Assembly: GCA_016098155.1 (NCBI GenBank)
Contig: JAAAJB010000730.1
Coordinates: 1-15,275 of the forward strand
DNA length: 15,275 bases
Source: Actinomortierella ambigua
Taxonomy: Eukaryota; Mortierellomycota; Mortierellomycetes; Mortierellales; Mortierellaceae
Reading direction: 5' to 3'
Shown: piece after piece, positions 9,698 through 15,275 of the stretch
Position numbering within the stretch: position 1 is the first letter of the stretch
How the letters are laid out: every line of letters starts with the position of its first letter
Made by a program: the position numbers and the translations under genes
The notes under the pieces: generated by a model
What the model saw: the letters and a program-made list of their open reading frames with translations, nothing else
What the model was told of the DNA's origin: nothing
The model's database searches: none

Positions 9698-9705
9698 GCA
9701 ATCAT
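9694..9705 (-). promoter_or_regulatory. Four-codon uORF overlapping the upstream BPL1 ATG
   Basis: On the minus strand an ATG at 9705 opens a reading frame of three codons plus stop (Met-Ile-Ala-stop). Its TGA overlaps the ATG at 9697 as ATGA. If it is within the transcript it would influence whether ribosomes start at 9697 or continue to 9496. Transcript boundaries cannot be seen. Confidence 0.4.
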
Positions 9706-9991
9706 GCGCAGGTGAACGATGAAGTTTGTTGAAGAGAAAGAGGGTGCGTGAGAAACAACCCACGAGAGAAAAAGTTGAACCAACCAAAAGAGTTTCAACT
9801 TTCAACCGATCCTTCAGAAGCCACCCGCCCAAAAAAATCTACCCCACAGTGAGCCAGAGAAAACAAGGCAAAAAATTACATTTGCAACAGTCTAACAACG
9901 CACGGGGGAAAAGGACAAAGCAATTAACATACAACAGGGAGGGAGGTAAGAAAAAAAAAGACATCGAAAAAGAGAGAGGTGCGGATGTTGC

Positions 9992-11798
9992 TTAATCGAC
10001 TTGCTCCTGCTCAAGGATGACATGGGATGAAGATTCTTCGTTGGTGTCGTGCTTGAAAAAGTCTGACAGACGCAGTGGCCGGATCTCATCACGGTTAAGC
10101 ACAACACCGTCCAGCGCACCCTTCGTGTCCGATCCTTTGGTGCGCAGGTACTCGCGCAACGGCTGCATCGATGCATTTCTGCACGCCTCCTTGAGATCGC
10201 TTCCCGAGAATCCCGCCGTCATCTTGACCAGTCGCTGAAAGTCAAAGTCGGCGTCGATCTTGGTCGACTCGAGCATCAGCTTGAGAATGTTGGAACGCTG
10301 TTCGTCATTCGGCAGCTTGACAGCAAAGCGCTTGGGCATGCGACGCAAGATGGCCGAGTCAATGTCGTTTGGTCGGTTGGTCGCTCCCAGAACAATGATG
10401 CGTGTGTCCTCGCCCGTTGTCAGACCATCCCACATGCTCATAAACTCGGCCTTCATCATGCCGGTCACCTCGTGGTCGTTGCTCCGACGCTCGCGCAGGA
10501 ATGAGTCAATCTCGTCGATAAAGATGATGGCCGGCTGGACCTTGTGCGCCAGCGAGAACAGGGCCGCAACCAGCTTGTTGGACTCGCCAAACCACTTGTC
10601 TGTCAACGTCGACACGTGCATGTTGATGAAGGTCGCACCGGATTCCTTGGCGAGAGCCTTGGCCAACATTGTCTTTCCGCATCCCGGTGGGCCATAGAGC
10701 AACACACCCTTGGGGGCTCCCAACAGACCGCCAGCACTCGTAAACAGATCGGGATGGTTCAGCGGCAGAATCACACTCTCGCGCAAAGAACGGATGATTG
10801 GATCCAGGCCACCGATTTCTAGAGATGACATCCAGCAAGATGGGAGTAGTAGGAGGAGGAAGAGTGAGTGCCAATACAACTTTATGGTCCTGGTGGATGT
10901 GAATTGCCCAGTCATGGATTGTCGTTCGTTGGTCCTGATGTGTACGATCACTTACGGTTAAAGTCGACCTTGATATCATCTGGGTGGATGACCTCGGCAG
11001 CGATGACTTGCTCGTATTCATTCAGCTTGAGATTTCCTTGCTGTAGGATGATGATGATAGCACAGCAGAGTGAGAGTGAGAGGGAGGGAGGGAAGGAAGG
11101 GGGGAAGAACAACAAACGGTGTAACAGGGGTTAGTTTTTTTTTGTTTGATCGTTTCCTGGTGGTGGGTCAGTCAGTCAGTCAGTCCAGAGGAGAGAGAGG
11201 GGGGGTCAACATCGAGCCGAAGGGAAGAGGGAGGGGTGATGGTGCGGAATCTTATTGGCTAGGCAGCAAGCACGGGCAAGGTAGGTAGGTTGTTGGAAGA
11301 ACAAGGCAAATACGTACCCCAAGGCGATCCAGGACCTTTGCACCCTTCTCGTGGGCATCCTTCTTCTTTGCCTTGACAGGATCCAGCGAGGAGATGATGT
11401 ACTTGAACGCATAGTAGAACGCAATCTGTGATACGGCAAACAGTGCCACTTTAACGTGACCCGAATAAAACAACAGCGTGAGTTGGGTAACTGTGCTTTC
11501 AATAAACTGGCCGATGCCAAGAAAGGGAATTCATGGGAGAATGGGCTGAAGAATCTCCATTGCAATGCCTCATTCATCGCTGTCTGCTCATGTCCACCAC
11601 TGGTGTAATTCCATTCTATTATTCCTGGTTGATTGGACTGCATATTCTCCAGCTGGCGAAGAATGCGGGGATGTCGATGCATGTCTGTCAGACAGAGGGG
11701 CCGGCCATGTTGAAAGACATTGGTGGTTGGTTGGGGAGGGGGGGGGAGTGGAGTGAGGACTCACAATCGGCAATGTATTTCTTGGTCTGTGGCTGCAT
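9992..11798 (-). CDS. MSP1: Msp1/ATAD1-type outer mitochondrial membrane AAA ATPase, four exons
   Basis: Msp1 extracts mislocalised tail-anchored proteins from mitochondrial and peroxisomal membranes. Minus-strand exons 11798-11765, 11490-11318, 11040-10956 and 10818-9992 join in frame to 372 residues (yeast 362, human ATAD1 361). The N terminus is short and basic, a membrane anchor lies at about 24-44, and a charged linker contains LDPVKAKKKDAHEKG. The NEYEQVIAAEVIHPDD segment and IGGLDP lead into the AAA domain: Walker A GPPGCGKT (140-147), pore loop KWFGES (172-177), Walker B IIFIDE (195-200), sensor-1 Asn245, and ILRRMPKRF (254-262) with the arginine fingers. The pore-loop Phe replaces the Tyr usual in Msp1, a conservative change. 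Introns of 274, 277 and 137 nt start GTGAGT, GTACGT and GTAAGT. The first exon has only 34 nt; I chose it because its donor, phase and basic residues fit, and an in-frame TGA lies just upstream of its ATG. That exon is the least certain part. Confidence 0.95.
11168..11185. repeat. (CAGT)4 microsatellite in MSP1 intron 2
   Basis: Four tandem tetranucleotide units lie within the second MSP1 intron, surrounded by purine-rich (plus strand) sequence that reads as pyrimidine-rich in the sense direction. It has no apparent function beyond intronic filler. Confidence 0.85.
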
Positions 11799-11928
11799 GG
11801 GTCACTTGAGGAATGGTCGGGATCCGTTCAAGCAAGACAAACAGAGGTAAAGAGAAAAAAGAAAAGGGTGGTGAACCAGTTGGTGGGAGAGATGAGAGAG
11901 AGAGACGCAACGCGGCAAAAAGGTGACA

Positions 11929-11936
11929 GTCACGTG
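11929..11936. promoter_or_regulatory. E-box GTCACGTG upstream of MSP1
   Basis: The sequence GTCACGTG contains the palindromic CACGTG core and matches the RTCACGTG preference of Cbf1/USF-type basic helix-loop-helix factors. It lies about 131 bp upstream of the MSP1 ATG. It also overlaps a small inverted repeat, GTGAC-A-GTCAC. The factor assignment is inference from motif only. Confidence 0.45.
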
Positions 11937-12065
11937 GGGCACTCTCACGACCAAAAATCGTGATTGTACCTGAATAAGAGATGCATATTAGGCCAAGTTA
12001 CTCGAGAGTCCGTTGACACAACCGCCCATGTCTGTGTCACCCCCCATCAATTGAGGCGCACTTGA

Positions 12066-12180
12066 CATGGTAGAGAGAGAGAGAGAAAAGAGAGAGACAA
12101 GGATGCTTGCAGTCCATGCTGTGAGTTAACAGAGAGACAAGAGAAGACAGAGACAAGAGACACACGGGGAGAGAAAGAGA
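12066..12180. repeat. GA-rich low-complexity tract
   Basis: Repeated GAGA and AGACAAG words run for over 100 bp on the plus strand, reading as a CT-rich tract in the MSP1 sense direction. It probably belongs to the MSP1 promoter or 5' untranslated region, or to an intron within it. Confidence 0.8.
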
Positions 12181-12482
12181 TACACTCATTCTGGTCCCAG
12201 CCGCTCTTGCGGCTGTTGCCTGTGGGATGACTCGCTGGATAGCAATGGTCAGGGCTCTCAGTCCCGCCCGTCCTCGGACTGCTGCTGGCAGGGCGGACTT
12301 GACAGCGCAGCAGCAACGATAAACTATTCATGAAGCTGGGGCTGGCTGGCGGTTGAAGGGGTGGCAAGCCTACCTGACCTGCCCTATCATATCCACTCAG
12401 TCAGTCCCCCCTTTGTTAAGAAAACAAAGCTCACATCGCTCATTGCACTTTTTTTTTTGTGCATTCATCCTCTCTCCATCCC

Positions 12483-12533
12483 TCCACCACCACCACCACA
12501 ACTACTACAACAACCACCACCACCACCACACTT
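12483..12533. repeat. CAC/CAA/CTA trinucleotide repeat tract
   Basis: About 50 bp of ACC/CAC, ACT and ACA triplets. In one frame it would encode a Thr run and in another a His run, but the surrounding sequence is low-complexity C/T DNA and nothing supports translation. Confidence 0.85.
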
Positions 12534-12539
12534 CGCCTC

Positions 12540-12720
12540 TTTTTTTTTTCCTTCTCCACACCTCCCCTCTTCCTGCACCCAAGTGGTGTGCCTTTCCCTG
12601 GTTTCCGCAACCTGCATTCGACTCTCCTTCCCCTCCTCCTCCTCTTTCTCTTTCTCTTCCTCTCCTCGTCTCCTCTCTCACTTTCTCTCACTCTCTCCTC
12701 CCCCTCTACTCTCCGCAACG
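12540..12720 (+). other. C/T-rich tract upstream of the mucin-like gene
   Basis: This is an almost uninterrupted pyrimidine-rich segment on the plus strand. Similar C/T-rich DNA precedes the transporter start codon (4205-4597), so it may mark the promoter or leader of the downstream plus-strand gene. No gene is visible inside it. Confidence 0.6.
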
Positions 12721-13180
12721 GCAACGACATCTCCAGCATCACCAAAGTGTAGCACTCTCTTTCATCTGTATGAATGAATGAGCTCGTGCCTCCAGCTCCA
12801 TTGCAGCCTGACAATGTACGCATTCAAATGCACTAGCATGGAACTTGCATAGAACGTCCACCCTTACTTTTTGTTGCCGCCTCTTTTGCCTCTCTTGCCT
12901 CTCCACCCACCTTCTCCCCCCCCTTCGACTTCGACTTCCCAGCAACCCCCCCCCATGTTACATTGTATTTATTCCCCTGCATGGCCGTTATTTTTTCTTC
13001 TTCTTTGGACAACGCACACAGACCGGGTTGCTGTGCGCGGCATCACTTTGTTCCTTGACCGCCCTCGTGTCCTGACACCCAGCTCCTTCCTTTCTCATAT
13101 GCCTCAATAGACATCTTAATTAACAGAAGAAACGGAGGACCCACCACCTTCCCTCTTCGTCGCAACGCCCAGACCACGAT

Positions 13181-13186
13181 TTATAT
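13181..13186 (+). promoter_or_regulatory. Possible TATA element of the mucin-like gene
   Basis: TTATAT lies about 80 bp upstream of the ATG at 13266 and is followed by a pyrimidine-rich segment in which transcription could start. It is weaker than the TATA boxes seen for the other two genes. Confidence 0.35.
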
Positions 13187-13265
13187 CTTCTCCCCTGTTC
13201 CACTTGTCGCCTGTTTGATTGCTCTTGTTTCTGCTTGATTAATCGGCGCCAAATAAGAAAGTACG

Positions 13266-15275
13266 ATGCATGTCTGCTCCTCCAAGCACAGGTGCCTCTT
13301 AGGCTTGGCCTTGCTGGCCGCAATCGCGATTTCCCAGCAGCACCATGCCGCTGAAGCCACAGGTGTTCAAGCTGGATTGGTAAGTCATAGTAGACCAAAT
13401 ATTACTCATGATTATGCTTCACACACAGTTATCCATACTCGCTCCCTCCATGTGCGAAAAGAGACAGTGCGCTGTGAACCTGATTGATTCTCCCCTGTTC
13501 CTTTACGACAACAATAACGCACACATTTGAACACAACACATATCTCCCCGACGGGCGTCTTTTTTTTTTTTGTTGTTGTTGTCGTCGTCGTTGAGCTAAG
13601 CACCACAAAACTCAATTGTTTTGAACAGCCCGCGACGACGTCGTTGTCGAGAGATACAAAGAGAGAGAGAGAGAGAACGCGCGTTGATATCTCTTATCAC
13701 TCATACTCTTGTTAGAAGGAAAGAAAGAAAGAAAAAAACTCCCTCCAACAACGCATTCCGGCTGCAGCATGTCCCTGCCAATTCAAACAACTTTTCACCC
13801 TTTCCCTCGTTCGCCATCCAGTATGGCATTCACTGTCCGGAAGCCAACCTGAACCTTGTGTTCACATACATACACCAACAACAAGCTCACGTTTGAAACT
13901 TTCACCATCCACATCCACATGAGCGTGCATTTCGCATTGTCCAACTATCTACCCATCAGCCTTGTGCACCCACAGCTCCCTCAGTGTTGGTCTTTCACGT
14001 TTTGTCATCCTCTTCTTCTCCTCCTCCCCTCCACCTCCTCTCCCTCTCTCAGCCTCGCGCCAATGTTGTCCCGCACTGGCAAGGAAAAAAGTATCATTGC
14101 CCTCGCTGTTTGTCTGGGTTGAGAGCACTCTCTGCTCTACCAATTTTGATATTTATAATCCCAGTTATGAAGGTTGTTTGCCCCACCTCCATGTCAGCCC
14201 TCCACCTCCCCCCCCCTCTTCGACCCTACACTTCCCTCGACTCTTGTTTACTTTTCCACTCTGTTGAGAGAGGCTCTAGGCCTAGACAGCAGTATCTGTC
14301 CAACCTGGCTGGGAATATGTTGTTTTCAACCCGATATCTCCTGTTTGTCATTTGAACTCAACAGAGCTGCTGGGGAAATAGCCAGCCGAAACACTTGTAT
14401 CTCTCTTAAAGTCCCCCTGCTCTAACATCTTCCCTCCCTTCTCCTTTGTGCCCGAATCCCTTTACGCCATATTTCTGTATATTGCGGGTGTATTTTCGCG
14501 GCATGTACGTTTCAATGTATCCAGCTCGAGCGGCGGGATTATCTTGCGGCATCATCCCTCTTCGAGGCGCCACCGGTCGATTGGCCTATTGACGATCGCG
14601 ACGCACCATGGGCTAAGGCCGATGCAATCCTCGAGGCCAGAGCGCGCGCGCCGGATGATGAAGACGAGCGTCAGGCAAAAACATCTGCCACGACTACGAC
14701 TAACGCTCCACGCACAATTGTCGGCACTCCGCGCCACAAGACGGCCACCCCGACGCCAACGTCCAAAAAGTCTAGCAAGAAGCGTCCTTTGACCAAGACA
14801 AAGACGCCACCGCGTGCGACCAAATCTTTGGCAAAGCGTTCGCCTATACCCACTTTGACAGAGACAGTTCCCCTCGTGACAGTATCGCGGCTTCCCGCAA
14901 AGCCCATTGTCACAGCGTCGACTCCTCGCCTGGATACGGATACAGACTATTTGCCGACGGCCACGCCCAGCCGCAAGTCAGATAACGAGGGACCCACAAC
15001 CACCCACGACACTCCGACGACGACCACTGAGCTGGTCACTGTACCTGAGACCACTAGTCAACCCACGACAGACAGTCCTACCACCCACTCGGACTCCTCG
15101 ACGCCAACGACACATCTCACATACCCCGACCCTACTCCCACCCACACTCCCCCAACCGATCCTACTCATACCGACTCTACCACCAAAGACCCCACGCCCA
15201 CTGAACCTACGACAGGTGACCCCCCGACCTCCGACCCTACAACGACTGACCCCCCGACCACTGACCCCCCTACTA
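13266..15275 (+). CDS. Secreted Thr/Pro-rich mucin-like protein, partial (continues past window)
   Basis: I do not recognise a specific family. Exon 1 (13266-13379) encodes 38 residues with a clear signal peptide: basic N terminus, hydrophobic core at about 10-22, then SQQHHAAEA as the cleavage region. The start ATG has A at -3 and an in-frame TAA just upstream (13254-13256). A GTAAGT donor at 13380 and a CAG acceptor ending at 14524 join in phase 0 to exon 2, which is open to the right edge (250 codons seen). After the junction come LERR, a likely Kex2 processing site; an acidic segment; a Lys/Arg-rich segment with further dibasic sites (KKR, AKR); and, from about residue 180 on, a Thr/Pro/Asp-rich region ending in DPPTT-type repeats. 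Such a region would be heavily O-mannosylated and is typical of fungal wall proteins or stalks of membrane proteins. Whether a membrane helix, GPI signal or enzyme domain follows cannot be seen. The 1145-nt intron is unusually long, so small internal exons may have been missed. Confidence 0.75.
13380..14524 (+). other. Inferred 1145-nt intron of the mucin-like gene
   Basis: The intron begins GTAAGT and ends at the CAG before CTCGAG. Upstream of the acceptor no AG dinucleotide occurs for about 100 nt, back to a CTCTAAC sequence (14419-14425) that could be the branch site. It includes GA and TTG/TCG microsatellites and C/T-rich tracts. A possible 36-nt cassette exon sits at 13822-13857. Confidence 0.6.
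13659..13677. repeat. (GA)n microsatellite in the long intron
   Basis: Eight to nine GA units lie inside the inferred long intron, about 70 nt downstream of a T11 run and TTG/TCG triplets (about 13560-13593). Confidence 0.85.
15093..15275 (+). repeat. Thr/Pro/Asp coding repeat at right edge
   Basis: Degenerate units encoding DPT, DPPT and TTDPPT steps become more regular towards the edge, where GACCCCCCGACC recurs at the DNA level. The array continues beyond the window, so its length is unknown. Such arrays often vary between strains. Confidence 0.85.

Larger units (their letters stand above)
11799..13265. other. Divergent promoter region between MSP1 and mucin-like gene
   Basis: About 1.5 kb separate two divergently transcribed genes. 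From the MSP1 side it holds an E-box (11929-11936), GA/CT-rich low-complexity DNA (about 12066-12180), a GC-rich island of about 160 bp (12196-12360), a CAC/CAA trinucleotide tract, a long C/T-rich tract (about 12540-12720) and a possible TATA element (13181-13186) for the plus-strand gene. The only open frames are compositional or very short. Confidence 0.6.

Noticed and set aside
12047..12331. Minus-strand ATG at 12331 as a possible MSP1 first exon
   Set aside because: The frame soon runs into CT-rich low-complexity sequence and no donor in suitable phase leads to MSP1 exon 2. The ATG at 11798 fits in phase and content.
12353..12823. Overlapping Thr-, His-, Pro- or Val-rich frames on both strands
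   Set aside because: They arise from the CAC/CAA repeat and C/T-rich tract; all frames look equally biased.
14448..14913. Other-frame open readings over the start of the mucin exon (plus 14448-14792, minus 14913-14671)
   Set aside because: The frame that stays open from the CAG at 14524 to the window edge has the coherent Thr/Pro composition; the others are shadows.

Overview
This window is fungal nuclear DNA. The evidence is spliceosomal introns with GTAAGT, GTACGT or GTGAGT donors and AG acceptors, TATA boxes, long pyrimidine-rich leaders, a fungal MCT-type (SLC16-like) transporter, a eukaryotic two-module biotin-protein ligase and the outer-membrane AAA ATPase Msp1. The gene style (GPI/mucin-like secreted proteins, abundant GA/CT microsatellites, introns from about 140 to over 1000 nt) suggests an early-diverging fungus, most likely Mortierellomycotina. 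That placement is inference from style, not from a search.

Layout, left to right. (1) A minus-strand intronless gene (about 1365-88) encodes a secreted or cell-surface protein of unknown family with Ala/Pro repeats, an Asp run, a dibasic site and a GPI-like tail. (2) A 3.2 kb stretch (1366-4597) has no recognisable gene; it holds the promoters of the two divergent flanking genes. (3) A plus-strand two-exon gene (4598-6561) encodes an MCT-family major facilitator transporter. (4) A short convergent intergenic region follows (6562-7135). (5) BPL1, biotin-protein ligase, lies on the minus strand (9496-7136, two exons). It has a possible upstream start at 9697 that would add a mitochondrial-presequence-like extension. 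(6) MSP1 lies on the minus strand (11798-9992, four exons by my reconstruction), head-to-tail upstream of BPL1. (7) A 1.5 kb divergent promoter region (11799-13265) contains low-complexity DNA, an E-box and an unexplained GC-rich island. (8) A plus-strand secreted Thr/Pro-rich mucin-like protein gene starts at 13266, has an apparent 1145-nt intron, and runs off the right edge.

The genes do not form an operon-like pathway. BPL1 activates biotin-dependent carboxylases, Msp1 clears mislocalised tail-anchored proteins from mitochondria and peroxisomes, the transporter moves a small, probably anionic, solute, and the two outer genes are cell-surface proteins. The linked, co-oriented BPL1-MSP1 pair and the possible dual targeting of BPL1 are the points most worth checking. 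I found no clear new multi-gene system, CRISPR array, transposon, tRNA or rRNA gene.
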